From positions 42,334 through 106,333 of the forward strand of contig CAJTWL010000007.1 in NCBI GenBank assembly GCA_910579845.1: 64,000 nt of DNA. The letters run 5' to 3'. Shown piece after piece: positions 18,745 to 27,494 of this stretch. Under the pieces are notes generated by a model, which was not told the DNA's origin, did not search any database, and was given only the letters and a program-made list of their open reading frames with translations. A program made the translations under genes and the position numbers. The stretch's first letter is position 1, and each line of letters opens with the position of its first letter. This DNA comes from an uncultured Muribaculaceae bacterium. GTDB taxonomy: Bacteria > Bacteroidota > Bacteroidia > Bacteroidales > Muribaculaceae.

Positions 18745-18942
18745 TAGAGTATGTTTACTTTTAAACCAAATTAAACATTAATAAAGAGTATGGTAATTTT
18801 TGATTTCATCACAAACAATCCTTCGGGTGCTTTTCCAAGATTCATTCAGTCACATAGCCCGCTATGCTCCCTCCTGAATCTTGAAAAATCCCTCCGAAGT
18901 CTCTGTCTGTGCTAAAATCATTTAAAAGTAAACTTACTCTTA
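18745..18942. repeat. Intergenic foldback repeat, copy 5 (inverted)
   Basis: Ends TAGAGTATGTTTACTTTTAA and TTAAAAGTAAACTTACTCTTA pair. The interior is close to the reverse complement of copy 2 (CATAGCCCGCTATG centre), but the terminal arms differ and have changed together, which keeps the fold. Confidence 0.8.
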
Positions 18943-19345
18943 ACGAAAGTGAATTTATGTATTCTTCGAGGTCAATCTTCATCAATATTCTGGCATCTTC
19001 CGTCCATTTCATCGGTTGCATAGCCCGCTGTGTTCCATCTTCAAGAACCGGAATCTGCTCAGAATCTTAAATGAACTTTAAACTCGAAAAAAAGTTAAAT
19101 CACTTCTATTATTGATGCAAATATAATATAAACGTGGTCTAATTGCAAATTTTAAATACTTGTAATACAATTTTTAAAAATAATTATATTTTAGCACGCC
19201 TTTAAGTTTTGTGTGCCTTTAAGTTAAATTAATAGACAGATACTTGTAATAAAGGCTAATAATTAATAATTTAGTGCTTGAATAAGATAAAATGTAAGGT
19301 TTTACAATAAAACCTTAAACCTATACTTTAATACAATCAACTGAT
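18943..19345. other. AT-rich intergenic region with a degraded repeat
   Basis: The first ~140 bases hold a degenerate piece of the foldback repeat (GGTTGCATAGCCCGCTGTG). The remainder is AT-rich and presumably contains the amylase promoter. I see no convincing TTTG / TAnnTTTG pair, open frame or structured RNA. Confidence 0.4.
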
Positions 19346-20794
19346 ATGACTAAAAATCATCTAATTGCGTTGCTGACGTCTTTAGCGGTGCCCAGTACTG
19401 CCCTTATAGCAAAAGATAGGATGACTCATAATCCCAATGCCGTGAATGATCAAACAATTTTTCATGCCTGGAGTTGGAATTTTCCTTCTATAGCAAAGAA
19501 TATGAAAAGGATCGCAGATGCCGGCTTTTCAATGATTCAGACATCTCCGGTGCAGGAATGTTTTAATCCTCCGGGAAGTGGTAAAAAAATATTTGATGAA
19601 GATGTGATCGAAGGAAATTGGTATTACTATTACCAGCCAACTGATTGGAAGATCGGTAACAATATAGTTGGTTCCAAGGCAGAAATGCAGGAAATGCTTG
19701 ATTCTGCAAATAAATATAATATCAGGATAATTGTCGATGTTCTCCCTAACCATACTGCTTTTGATATAGATGAAGTATCAAATAATCTGTATGCCGCAGC
19801 TGGCGGTCGGGATAAGCTTTTTCATTCCAAAGGACTTGACCAAATAAATGATTATACAGACAGAGAGCAGTGCACACTTTGGGCAATGGGAGGACTGCCT
19901 GATGTCAATACTGAGAATCCAGGATTCCAGAAGTATTATATGCAGTTTATGAATGAGCTTATTAAAATGGGAGTTCGAGGATTCAGATATGATACGGCAA
20001 AACACATCGGGGTGCATTCGGATCCTGTAGACAAGGCTTCAGGTGTCAAGGTTAATGATTTCTGGGATGTTGCTACCGGTAGAAAGAGTGTTGGCGGTGT
20101 AAAGCTTGCATTGCCTTATGATTCATTATTTGTATATGGAGAAGTATTACAGGATAAAGGAGTGCCGGAAGCGGAATATGCAGACTATATGGGTCAGACC
20201 GCCTCAAATTACGGACATGTGATTCGGGAGATGCTTGAAAAGAGATCATCCAATGGTCTTGATATAAAGAGTTATCATCACAGTGCGGCTCCGGAATTTC
20301 TTACAACGTGGGTTGAAAGCCACGATACATATTGCAATGCCCACGAATCAGCAAATCTTACTGATGAACAGATCCGACTTGGATGGGCCATTCTTGCCGC
20401 TCGGCAGAATGGCACTCCCCTTTTCTTTAATCGTCCTGCCGGCTCGACAAGAAAAAATTATTGGGGAAATAATGTGCTCGGCGCTTCAGGAAACGATGAA
20501 TATTTTCATCCGGAGGTAGTTGCTGTAAATAGATTCCGTAAACAGGTGTCAACAGAAAAAGAGGATATCCAGACAAATCCCAATGGAGATGTAATTTTAG
20601 TCAACCGTGGCAAAAAGGGAGCGGTCGTTGTCAATATTGGCACGCATGCGGCTTCTCTTGATCTCCCGACAAGGCTTCCATCCGGGAAATACTTCGATCA
20701 GGTTTATAGGAAGGCGTTTGTTGTCAAAAATGGTCGCATCAAAGGTATTCTTGCTCCGGAAAGAAGTTATGTTATTTTAGCGGATAAAAAGTAG
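19346..20794 (+). CDS. Secreted alpha-amylase family protein (GH13)
   Basis: A 482-aa starch- or maltodextrin-degrading enzyme with a probable signal peptide (about residues 1-22). The GH13 conserved regions are present: DVLPNHTAF (region I), GFRYDTAKH (region II, nucleophile Asp), VYGEVLQ (region III, acid/base Glu) and VESHDTY (region IV, transition-state Asp). A small beta-domain follows the barrel (residues ~395-482). No SusCD partners are visible, so it looks like a single gene rather than part of a PUL in this window. Confidence 0.9.
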   Translation: MTKNHLIALLTSLAVPSTALIAKDRMTHNPNAVNDQTIFHAWSWNFPSIAKNMKRIADAGFSMIQTSPVQECFNPPGSGKKIFDEDVIEGNWYYYYQPTDWKIGNNIVGSKAEMQEMLDSANKYNIRIIVDVLPNHTAFDIDEVSNNLYAAAGGRDKLFHSKGLDQINDYTDREQCTLWAMGGLPDVNTENPGFQKYYMQFMNELIKMGVRGFRYDTAKHIGVHSDPVDKASGVKVNDFWDVATGRKSVGGVKLALPYDSLFVYGEVLQDKGVPEAEYADYMGQTASNYGHVIREMLEKRSSNGLDIKSYHHSAAPEFLTTWVESHDTYCNAHESANLTDEQIRLGWAILAARQNGTPLFFNRPAGSTRKNYWGNNVLGASGNDEYFHPEVVAVNRFRKQVSTEKEDIQTNPNGDVILVNRGKKGAVVVNIGTHAASLDLPTRLPSGKYFDQVYRKAFVVKNGRIKGILAPERSYVILADKK

Positions 20795-20832
20795 ATAACC
20801 TTGATTGAGTAACTGATAAGTATTAAACTATT

Positions 20833-21071
20833 AATGAACATATAAAACGCAGTTATTTATTGACGGATTTTGTCGCGGAGGGATGGAGCATACTCTCGTA
20901 TGCGACTGACCGACAAGGCGAAATCCGTGATAAAGAACAAGTTTTATAGTTCAAGATCATTTCACTTACATATATCGTTTAATTTTTATTACTTACTTAT
21001 ATATTTATAAGTGAAACTATAAAATTTGTTCTTTACGTATTGTCGGTAAATAACTGCTTTATATGTTCATT
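20833..21071. repeat. Long nested inverted repeat (MITE-like) behind the amylase gene
   Basis: Outer arms (AATGAACATATAAAACGCAG at 20833 and its near-complement ending at 21071) enclose GTTATTTATTGAC / GTCGGTAAATAAC. An inner pair (AAAGAACAAGTTTTATAGTT / AACTATAAAATTTGTTCTTT) lies inside. The centre includes GGAGCATACTCTCGTATGCGAC, analogous to the centre of the other foldback repeats. No open frame. Confidence 0.7.
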
Positions 21072-21119
21072 TGTTTTATCACTTGTTACTTGCTTATTAA
21101 TTAAAGTTAATATTGTTGA

Positions 21120-21154
21120 TATAATGCAGGCAAACGAACCTGCATTATATTTTT
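21120..21154 (+). terminator. Terminator upstream of groES
   Basis: TATAATGCAGG / CCTGCATTATA (11 bp) with an 8-base loop and T5 is a rho-independent terminator. It isolates groESL from the amylase gene. No CIRCE-type operator is visible between it and groES. Confidence 0.85.
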
Positions 21155-21261
21155 AATGTTTAATGAGATAAAGTGCCTTGCATGGATATTATTATCATTG
21201 GCACAATATTTGAAATTATATAAATGACAATTTAACATATTAATTAAAACATAAAATAAAT

Positions 21262-21537
21262 ATGAATATCAAACCATTGGCGGATCGAGTTCTGATTGAA
21301 CCGACTGCAGCGGAAGAAGTCACTATGGGTGGCATAATTATTCCTGATTCAGCAAAAGAAAAGCCGTTAAAAGGTAAAGTTTTGGCTGTCGGTCATGGCA
21401 CCAAAGATGAACCTATGATTTTAAAGGAAGGAGATATTGTTCTTTACGGTAAATATGCTGGTACAGAGATAGAATTTGAAGGTACAAAATATTTAATGAT
21501 GCGTCAGTCCGACGTATTGGCATTGATAGAAGGCTAA
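21262..21537 (+). CDS. groES: Co-chaperonin GroES
   Basis: The 91-aa lid subunit that caps the GroEL cage and drives ATP-dependent folding. The N-terminus MNIKPLADRVLIEP, the mobile loop region TMGGIIIPDSAKEKP and the DIVLYGKYAGTEI segment are canonical. groEL follows after 30 bases in the same operon. Confidence 0.97.
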   Translation: MNIKPLADRVLIEPTAAEEVTMGGIIIPDSAKEKPLKGKVLAVGHGTKDEPMILKEGDIVLYGKYAGTEIEFEGTKYLMMRQSDVLALIEG

Positions 21538-21567
21538 AATTAGGTCAATAATAGATATAAAAAAGTT

Positions 21568-23205
21568 ATGGCTAAAGAGATAAAATTCAATATTAAGGCG
21601 CGTGAAGAGCTTAAAAATGGTGTAGATGCTCTTGCAGATGCAGTCAAGGTGACATTAGGCCCCAAAGGCAGAAATGTAATTATTGAAAAGAAATTCGGAG
21701 CTCCTCACATCACCAAAGACGGTGTGACAGTGGCTCGTGAGATAGAACTTGAAGATCCATTCCAGAATATGGGTGCACAACTCGTTAAAGAGGTTGCCTC
21801 AAAAACAGGAGATCAAGCTGGTGACGGAACCACTACTGCAACGGTTCTTGCTCAGGCAATTGTAAACGTAGGTCTGAAGAATGTTGCCGCCGGTGCCAAT
21901 CCAATGGATCTTAAAAGGGGTATTGACAAAGCCGTATCGGTCGTTGTTGAAGGAATAAAGGTTCAGAGTCAGGAAGTTGACGATGATATAAGTAAGATTG
22001 AGAATGTTGCCCGTATTTCTGCAAATAACGATGAAGAGATAGGTCGTTTGATTGCGGAAGCAATGCAGAAAGTAAAAAAGGAGGGAGTAATAACTGTTGA
22101 AGAGGCAAAAGGTACTGAGACTACTGTAGATGTAGTTGAGGGTATGCAGTTTGACAGAGGTTATATTTCTCCTTATTTTGTAACCAATAGCGAGAAAATG
22201 GAATGTGAAATGGAATCTCCTTATGTACTTTTATATGATAAGAAGATATCCAATCTTAAAGATATGCTTCCAATTCTTGAAAGTGCGGCGCAGTCCGGTC
22301 GCCCACTTTTGATTATCGCTGAGGATGTCGATAATGAAGCACTTGCAACATTGGTTGTCAACAGGTTAAGAGGCTCATTAAAGATATGTGCTGTAAAAGC
22401 CCCGGGATTCGGAGACCGTAGAAAGGAGATGCTTGAAGACATAGCAGTCCTTACAGGCGGCACTGTAGTCAGCGAACTAAAAGGAATGCAACTCGCACAG
22501 GCAACTGTTAACGATCTTGGTACAGCAGAAAAGATTACAGTCAATAAAGATAACACCATTATTGTAAATGGTGGTGGCTCCAAGGATGCAATCGCGAGCA
22601 GAGTCGCTCAGATAAAGGCTCAGATCGAAACAACAACTTCCAATTATGATAAGGAGAAACTACAGGAACGTCTCGCAAAACTTGCCGGTGGTGTAGCTGT
22701 CCTTTATATAGGAGCGCCATCTGAGGTTGAGATGAAAGAGAAGAAAGATCGTGTTGATGATGCTTTGTCTGCAACACGTGCTGCTATCGCAGAAGGTATT
22801 GTGCCCGGTGGCGGTGTAGCATATATCAGATGTCTTAATGCTCTTGATGAACTTAAAGGTGCAAATGATGATGAAAACACAGGTATTGCAATCATTCGCA
22901 GGGCAATAGAAGAACCTATGCGTCAGATTATGGATAATGCCGGCGTAGAAGGTGCCGTGATTCTTCAGAAAGTAAAAGATGGAACAGGAGATTTCGGTTA
23001 TAATGCACGTACTGATACGTTTGAGAACTTCTTCGAGACAGGTGTGATTGATCCTGCCAAAGTTACTCGTGTGGCTCTTGAGAATGCATCAAGCATTGCA
23101 GGAATGTTCTTGACAACAGAATGTGTCATTGCTGATAAAAAAGAAGATAATCCTGCGCCAGCGATGCCTGCCGGAGGTATGGGCGGAATGGGCGGCATGA
23201 TGTGA
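21568..23205 (+). CDS. groEL: Chaperonin GroEL
   Basis: A 545-aa 60-kDa ring chaperonin. It shows the nucleotide-binding VTLGPKGRNV and GDGTTTATVLA, the apical-domain YISPYFVTN, and the flexible C-terminal GGMGGMGGMM tail. It is the last clear host gene; the prophage integrase begins 166 bases after its stop. Confidence 0.98.
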   Translation: MAKEIKFNIKAREELKNGVDALADAVKVTLGPKGRNVIIEKKFGAPHITKDGVTVAREIELEDPFQNMGAQLVKEVASKTGDQAGDGTTTATVLAQAIVNVGLKNVAAGANPMDLKRGIDKAVSVVVEGIKVQSQEVDDDISKIENVARISANNDEEIGRLIAEAMQKVKKEGVITVEEAKGTETTVDVVEGMQFDRGYISPYFVTNSEKMECEMESPYVLLYDKKISNLKDMLPILESAAQSGRPLLIIAEDVDNEALATLVVNRLRGSLKICAVKAPGFGDRRKEMLEDIAVLTGGTVVSELKGMQLAQATVNDLGTAEKITVNKDNTIIVNGGGSKDAIASRVAQIKAQIETTTSNYDKEKLQERLAKLAGGVAVLYIGAPSEVEMKEKKDRVDDALSATRAAIAEGIVPGGGVAYIRCLNALDELKGANDDENTGIAIIRRAIEEPMRQIMDNAGVEGAVILQKVKDGTGDFGYNARTDTFENFFETGVIDPAKVTRVALENASSIAGMFLTTECVIADKKEDNPAPAMPAGGMGGMGGMM

Positions 23206-23275
23206 GCCACTCATTGACAATGACCTTGCCTATGAATTTCAACGCATTGCGAGGTTATTCAGATACTTACGACAG

Positions 23276-23303
23276 AATCACCTCCAGAAGTGGGGGTGAT
23301 TTT
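23276..23303 (+). terminator. groESL terminator at the host-prophage junction
   Basis: AATCACC pairs with GGTGATT across a 12-base loop, followed by TT. It marks the last host element; the left attachment site must lie between here and 23371, but a core repeat cannot be named because the other end is outside the window. Confidence 0.6.
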
Positions 23304-23370
23304 GTTGTCTGTTTATTGCCCCTTTCCGGGCGATTCAACTAAATTCCGAACCGATTTGTTGTCCTGAAAA

Positions 23371-24588
23371 ATGAACCTCCGAATAGTCATACTGAAAGCC
23401 AAGCAGCGGGCCGACGGATCTAACAAAATCCGTATCGCAGTCTCACACAATTCGACCACCCGCTACATTCCTACCCGATTCGTTGTGGATGGGGAAAGGA
23501 ACCTGCGCAACGGCGTTGTGGTCAATATGGCTAATGCGGCTTACATCAATCAGCAGCTCCGAACACAACTCAACAAAATCTATACAATCTTCGACTCTTT
23601 GGAGGACCGGGACGCTTACACCTGTTCACAGCTCATCAAGGTCATCAAGCACAAGATGACCAAAGGAACAATCCGGACGGTCGAGGAAATAGACTTCGAG
23701 ATGCTTCGTGTGAAACAGCACTCATGGTCGAAGGGAACAATCAGGCTCCATAAGGACGGTATCAACCGTTTCATCGAATATGCGGGCAAAAACTTCATTC
23801 TGTCTATGCTTGACTCAGCTATGCTCTATGCCTACAAGAACCACTTGAAAAAGCTGGGGATGTCGGAAACGACTGTCGGCATACGAATCGGTGTCATCCG
23901 GCGCCTGGTTTATTTCGCAACGACACACGGATACGCAAAGTATGATATTCCTCCGTTTTTTGACTACAAGGAGCATATACCTTTAGCGAGGGACATTGCT
24001 CTTACTCTCGACCAACTGCGTGAGGTCCGGGATATGGAGGTAACTGGCAAGTGGGAAGAATGCGCCCGCGACATCTTCATGCTCTCCTTCTACCTATGTG
24101 GGATGAATATGGCGGACATCCTTGAACAGGACTTGACGAAAAAGTTCGTGAAGTTCATCCGAGTAAAGACGCGGAGCCGACGAAACCCTAATGAGCAGAC
24201 AGAGTTTTCAATACAGCCGGAAGCTCGTGCCATCATTGACAAGTATATGTGTGAGGATGGTAAGCTGCGCTTCTACGGCAGGGAAACAAAAAAGTCAATC
24301 CAGCACATTACGGACGACCACCTACGCAAAATCCGTGAAGCACTTGGGATTGACAAAATGGTATTCTACTCTGCAAGGAAGACTTTCGCGCAACTTGCAA
24401 ACGAATTGATGATTAAAGATTCAGTAATCGAGTATTGCCTGGGCGACGCACCTTCAAATCCCCGTAGGGCATTGAACTTCTACATAAAAATAAACAAGCG
24501 AATAGCTGACAAGGCTATCCGCAAGGTATTTGACGATGTTGCTTCCGACAAGACTTTGGAGCAACTTATGAATGAGGCTGACATTTGA
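23371..24588 (+). CDS. Tyrosine recombinase / phage integrase
   Basis: A 405-aa integrase of the Bacteroidota type: an Arm-DNA-binding N-terminus (~1-100), a SAM-like core-binding domain (~105-205) and a catalytic domain (~215-390). The catalytic part holds the beta-hairpin FIRVKTRSRR, then YSARKTFAQLANELM (Arg present, usual His replaced) and the nucleophile region ALNFYIKIN. The first Arg of the canonical set is replaced in FYLCGMNMADIL. Such substitutions occur in this subfamily, so it may still be active. It is the only plus-strand gene at this end and marks the left prophage edge. Confidence 0.9.
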   Translation: MNLRIVILKAKQRADGSNKIRIAVSHNSTTRYIPTRFVVDGERNLRNGVVVNMANAAYINQQLRTQLNKIYTIFDSLEDRDAYTCSQLIKVIKHKMTKGTIRTVEEIDFEMLRVKQHSWSKGTIRLHKDGINRFIEYAGKNFILSMLDSAMLYAYKNHLKKLGMSETTVGIRIGVIRRLVYFATTHGYAKYDIPPFFDYKEHIPLARDIALTLDQLREVRDMEVTGKWEECARDIFMLSFYLCGMNMADILEQDLTKKFVKFIRVKTRSRRNPNEQTEFSIQPEARAIIDKYMCEDGKLRFYGRETKKSIQHITDDHLRKIREALGIDKMVFYSARKTFAQLANELMIKDSVIEYCLGDAPSNPRRALNFYIKINKRIADKAIRKVFDDVASDKTLEQLMNEADI

Positions 24589-24748
24589 GGGCGAAGCACT
24601 TTTGACACAAGGTCTGCGCCTTGCCATTGTTGATAAGAACTTTGATGCCTTCGGCTCTTAACTTGGTATAAGACGGCTTATAACCATAATAGCATCCGAG
24701 CGGCTTATCACATATATCGCAGTATACTGAATACGACTTTATAATCAT
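24566..24748 (-). CDS. Small zinc-ribbon-like protein
   Basis: A 60-aa protein with two Cys pairs, YCDICDK near the N-terminus and LCQKCFALKC near the C-terminus, the layout of a zinc ribbon. Its end overlaps the converging integrase 3' end by 23 bases. Last gene of the minus-strand prophage operon. Family not recognised. Confidence 0.55.
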   Translation of the reverse strand: MIIKSYSVYCDICDKPLGCYYGYKPSYTKLRAEGIKVLINNGKAQTLCQKCFALKCQPHS

Positions 24749-24749
24749 A

Positions 24750-24914
24750 TCATTCTCCTTTCTTTATGGGGATGTAATCCCGGCAAGCATCGTCGGACAC
24801 CTTAACAAAGGTATAGAGGTCCTGCATTGCACAGTAGTACGGATCCCCTTCTTCCGTGATGCAGTAAGCGCATGAGCCACACTTTCTCGGTTTCTGTGAG
24901 GATGGTTCAGCCAT
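24750..24914 (-). CDS. Small Cys-rich phage protein
   Basis: A 54-aa frame (MAEPSSQKPRKCGSCAYC at the start) with CxxCxxC and two further Cys, so a metal-binding fold is likely. A strong Shine-Dalgarno (AAAGGAGG) sits 7 bases upstream of the ATG, unusual for Bacteroidota genes. It overlaps the YopX-like gene by 8 bases and is one base from the next gene, as expected in a compact operon. Confidence 0.6.
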   Translation of the reverse strand: MAEPSSQKPRKCGSCAYCITEEGDPYYCAMQDLYTFVKVSDDACRDYIPIKKGE

Positions 24915-25308
24915 TGCAACCTCCTTTCAGCAAGTCCGGCGAGGTATGGATGTCGCCGATGATTTCGACTTGAGACAAATCAAGGTCATACATAAGGAAT
25001 GGCTTGTTCGACTCTACATCTTCCGCCATAAATGCGGCAATGTCGTCGTACCAACAAACTTCATAGCGGAGGTCTCCGTCTTCTATCACATCTCCTTCGT
25101 AGATGTCCTTTCCGTTCTTGTCGGTAAGTCCAGTGTAAAGACCGACCGTATCTCTATCGACCTCTACAAAATCACAAATGACTTTATCTCCCTTACACGT
25201 TCCGCAAGGGATGATGTGTGCGGTTTGGCTGTCGGGAAAGTAAGCGAGGGAGCCATACCACCAGTAATCTCCGGCGACTTTCGCACCTCTGAATTTACAT
25301 ATACTCAT
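24907..25308 (-). CDS. YopX family phage protein (copy 1)
   Basis: A 133-aa protein with the YopX signature: CKFRGAKVAGDYWWYGSL at the start, DTVGLYTGLTDKNGKDIYEGDVI in the middle and VEIIGDIHTSPDLL at the end. YopX proteins are common in phages; their function is unknown. A second copy lies at 26174-26566. Confidence 0.85.
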   Translation of the reverse strand: MSICKFRGAKVAGDYWWYGSLAYFPDSQTAHIIPCGTCKGDKVICDFVEVDRDTVGLYTGLTDKNGKDIYEGDVIEDGDLRYEVCWYDDIAAFMAEDVESNKPFLMYDLDLSQVEIIGDIHTSPDLLKGGCNG

Positions 25309-25538
25309 TGTTTATTCTGATTTCTCCATTCTTCTATCTCCTTTTCCGTCTTGTTGTGGAGAGGACAAAATCGGTGGTTAGACATTATCAGTAAGACTGG
25401 AAGCATACTGTTGACCTGACAGGTATGATGCACCGTCTTGGCGGAATTTCGGCACGAGTCGCAAAGATAAATGTCGGAGGTAGTGTAAACACCATTCGGC
25501 ATTTGCTCCGATAGACCTTCTACGTTGGGATAACTCAT
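25305..25538 (-). CDS. Hypothetical Cys-rich protein
   Basis: A 77-aa protein with LCDSCRN and RFCPLHNK, a possible zinc site. Overlaps the downstream and upstream genes by 4 bases each (ATGA-type), which supports translation. Function not recognised. Confidence 0.55.
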   Translation of the reverse strand: MSYPNVEGLSEQMPNGVYTTSDIYLCDSCRNSAKTVHHTCQVNSMLPVLLIMSNHRFCPLHNKTEKEIEEWRNQNKQ

Positions 25539-25885
25539 TTCTCGTCCCCTTCCTCCAGTATGTCAATAAGATTCTTTATTGCTTCGGCAATCTTCGTGGC
25601 TCGTTTGATGCGGGCAGATTCTTCTGCGGTACGACCACGACGCAAGTCAGCATACCCGATAGCGTTGTCTATATCTTCCTCCACTCTGGAGAGCTTCTTA
25701 TGATGATACTTCAAAACAGGTATGAGCCTGCTTTCGATGGTCAGGGCATCAGAACAAGACTTATAGCCTTGAATGAAGCAGTCAACATTTTTGTCGTTGA
25801 GTTTTCCGCTACCACGGAGTTGAGCCATTGCGAGCAGAGCAACATCGTCTGCATCCATAGCTAAGGGAGTGTTCTTGACTTTCAT
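25535..25885 (-). CDS. Hypothetical helical phage protein
   Basis: A 116-aa, mostly helical protein. Residues 10-45 (MDADDVALLAM ... LNDKNVDCFIQGYK) resemble the N-terminal part of the protein at 33949-34293 (MTVEDVEILAL ... LNNRNVACFIEGFE), so the two are probably paralogues. Function unknown. Confidence 0.6.
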   Translation of the reverse strand: MKVKNTPLAMDADDVALLAMAQLRGSGKLNDKNVDCFIQGYKSCSDALTIESRLIPVLKYHHKKLSRVEEDIDNAIGYADLRRGRTAEESARIKRATKIAEAIKNLIDILEEGDEK

Positions 25886-26181
25886 TTCTTACATTTACGT
25901 TTGAAAAAACTCTTGAATCTTTGCCACTTCGACAATGGTGCTTCTTGTTTCGCGAAGTCCATGCCGATATGTATGATGGTTCTTGACTCTGGAAGAACAG
26001 GCAGTGCGAGGCAATCAGCAAGATACATGAATCTATCATTATTGATATGTTCAGCAGACACCTCGGATAGCTTACTATACCTGATTTCACCTAACCGAAT
26101 ACGCTCCATCATTTTATCAGTCTCAGACCGGAGGTCCACTTTTGACATCTCTGATATGATACTCTCTAAATCATTATCCAT
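25882..26181 (-). CDS. Hypothetical phage protein
   Basis: A 99-aa protein with an acidic helical N-terminus and a basic C-terminal tail (FKSFFKRKCKK). Overlaps both neighbours by a few bases. No family recognised. Confidence 0.5.
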   Translation of the reverse strand: MDNDLESIISEMSKVDLRSETDKMMERIRLGEIRYSKLSEVSAEHINNDRFMYLADCLALPVLPESRTIIHIGMDFAKQEAPLSKWQRFKSFFKRKCKK

Positions 26182-26566
26182 TCGAGGCTCCTTTCATCAA
26201 TTCGGGGTTATCGTGGATGTTGCCGATTATTTCGGTTTCTTTGATGGTACTGGCAACACCGATACACTGTATACCATGCTCTCTTGGGCGACCGATGAAA
26301 ACTCCAGATGGGCTCCAGATCACAACGCCTAGTTTCTCAAAGTCATACTCATTCCATTTCAAGATGTCTCCTTCATAGACCTCTCTTTTGTTTCGGTCTG
26401 TCAACTCAACGAACTGGCCGACGGTTTCATGGCTGACTTCTTCAAGATGAAAGAGTTCCCCGAATGGGGCTATACAAGGGCGCTTCCCGTTTGGTACCAA
26501 TGCGCCGACAAGCCACTCTTTGGTGTCAGTGCTTTTGCCTCTGAATTTATATCTCCTCATATCCAT
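26174..26566 (-). CDS. YopX family phage protein (copy 2)
   Basis: 130 aa with RRYKFRGKSTDTKEWLVGAL, ETVGQFVELTDRNKREVYEGD and TEIIGNIHDNPELM, the YopX blocks in order. It diverges clearly from copy 1 and is not a recent duplicate. Function unknown. Confidence 0.85.
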   Translation of the reverse strand: MDMRRYKFRGKSTDTKEWLVGALVPNGKRPCIAPFGELFHLEEVSHETVGQFVELTDRNKREVYEGDILKWNEYDFEKLGVVIWSPSGVFIGRPREHGIQCIGVASTIKETEIIGNIHDNPELMKGASNG

Positions 26567-26867
26567 CTACATTTTCCGGGCGTTTAACATAGAGCTTTGC
26601 TTCAATTGTGTTGATGTATGAATCTCCGTCGTTTATAGTGAACAGTATTGCTCTGTTGCATACAAGGTCTTTTGCAATGAGCTGCGTCAGACGGTAACGA
26701 ATCATATCGAAGTCCAACATCTTTGCGTCTTTGGGATATTGATACCCTACGCATAAGAGTTTCAGCTCTCCTACTCTGCAATTCAGAGGAGGCAAATACT
26801 TTCCTTCGGGCGAAATCTTATCGGCCCATCTGCGAAGGATTTTCGCTATCTTCTTTTTCATTTTCAT
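26547..26867 (-). CDS. Hypothetical phage protein
   Basis: A 106-aa protein with a basic amphipathic N-terminus (MKKKIAKILRRWADK) and a mixed alpha/beta body. An ATG two codons later (26861) is an equal start. Overlaps the membrane protein upstream. Not recognised. Confidence 0.5.
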   Translation of the reverse strand: MKMKKKIAKILRRWADKISPEGKYLPPLNCRVGELKLLCVGYQYPKDAKMLDFDMIRYRLTQLIAKDLVCNRAILFTINDGDSYINTIEAKLYVKRPENVDGYEEI

Positions 26868-27039
26868 ATTGATCTATTTTGTTCTTGTGGTAGTTGTAAC
26901 AGAGATGATTGGCGAATGTGCAAACCACCATTGCTATCGCCATCAAATAATTGCGATGCAATGCGTCGATGACGGTCAACACCGCACACATCAATGCAAT
27001 TACAAGGCAGTAATTCTTTAGGAACCGATGCAGTTTCAT
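26818..27039 (-). CDS. Small membrane protein
   Basis: A 73-aa protein with two hydrophobic stretches (about residues 8-25 and 32-48) and a charged C-terminal tail. It overlaps the upstream nucleotidyltransferase by 4 bases. Function unknown. Confidence 0.5.
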   Translation of the reverse strand: MKLHRFLKNYCLVIALMCAVLTVIDALHRNYLMAIAMVVCTFANHLCYNYHKNKIDQYENEKEDSENPSQMGR

Positions 27040-27494
27040 TCCTCTTTCGTATTTGCATAACTGCGAATCTTGTTGATCAACGCTGTGGTGGAATAGACTT
27101 CCTCGATGTCGGGGATGATGACCAGTTCAGCCTCTCCCGATGGTATCTCAACTTTATGACCATATATTACTGGAGAGTTCTTGAACACTTTGTTTGCGAT
27201 AGGATAGAAATCCTCTATATTTCTGATGTCATCCATCTGAAATACAGCATCGACACATTTGAGAGCATCGACCATTGCAATTCGATGATGTTCTGGAATC
27301 ATCGGGATCTTATTCTTGTTCTTCCCGATAAGCATGTCAGAGTCAACTCCTACAATCAGAAAATCGCATTGCGCACGGCACTTCTCCAGATAACGTAAAT
27401 GGTAGAAGTGGAGCAGGTCGAAACATCCACTTGTTAGACCTACTACCTTATTTTCCAAATCGAGTTTGTGGACTTCATTTCTGCGAATAATCAT
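27036..27494 (-). CDS. Cytidylyltransferase-like nucleotidyltransferase
   Basis: A 152-aa protein like the RfaE/HldE C-domain or TagD: GCFDLLHFYHLRYLEKC near residue 20 (the HxGH motif appears as HFYH), IVGVDSDMLI, MIPEHHRIAMVDALKCVD, and the C-terminal YSTTALINKIR. These proteins transfer a nucleotide to a phosphorylated sugar, alditol or cofactor precursor. The Gly-to-Tyr change in HxGH is notable. Substrate unknown; a phage role in sugar activation or NAD metabolism is possible. Confidence 0.75.
   Translation of the reverse strand: MIIRRNEVHKLDLENKVVGLTSGCFDLLHFYHLRYLEKCRAQCDFLIVGVDSDMLIGKNKNKIPMIPEHHRIAMVDALKCVDAVFQMDDIRNIEDFYPIANKVFKNSPVIYGHKVEIPSGEAELVIIPDIEEVYSTTALINKIRSYANTKEE

Noticed and set aside
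21155..21261. CIRCE/HrcA operator before groES
   Set aside because: No long inverted repeat of that type occurs between the terminator and the start codon.
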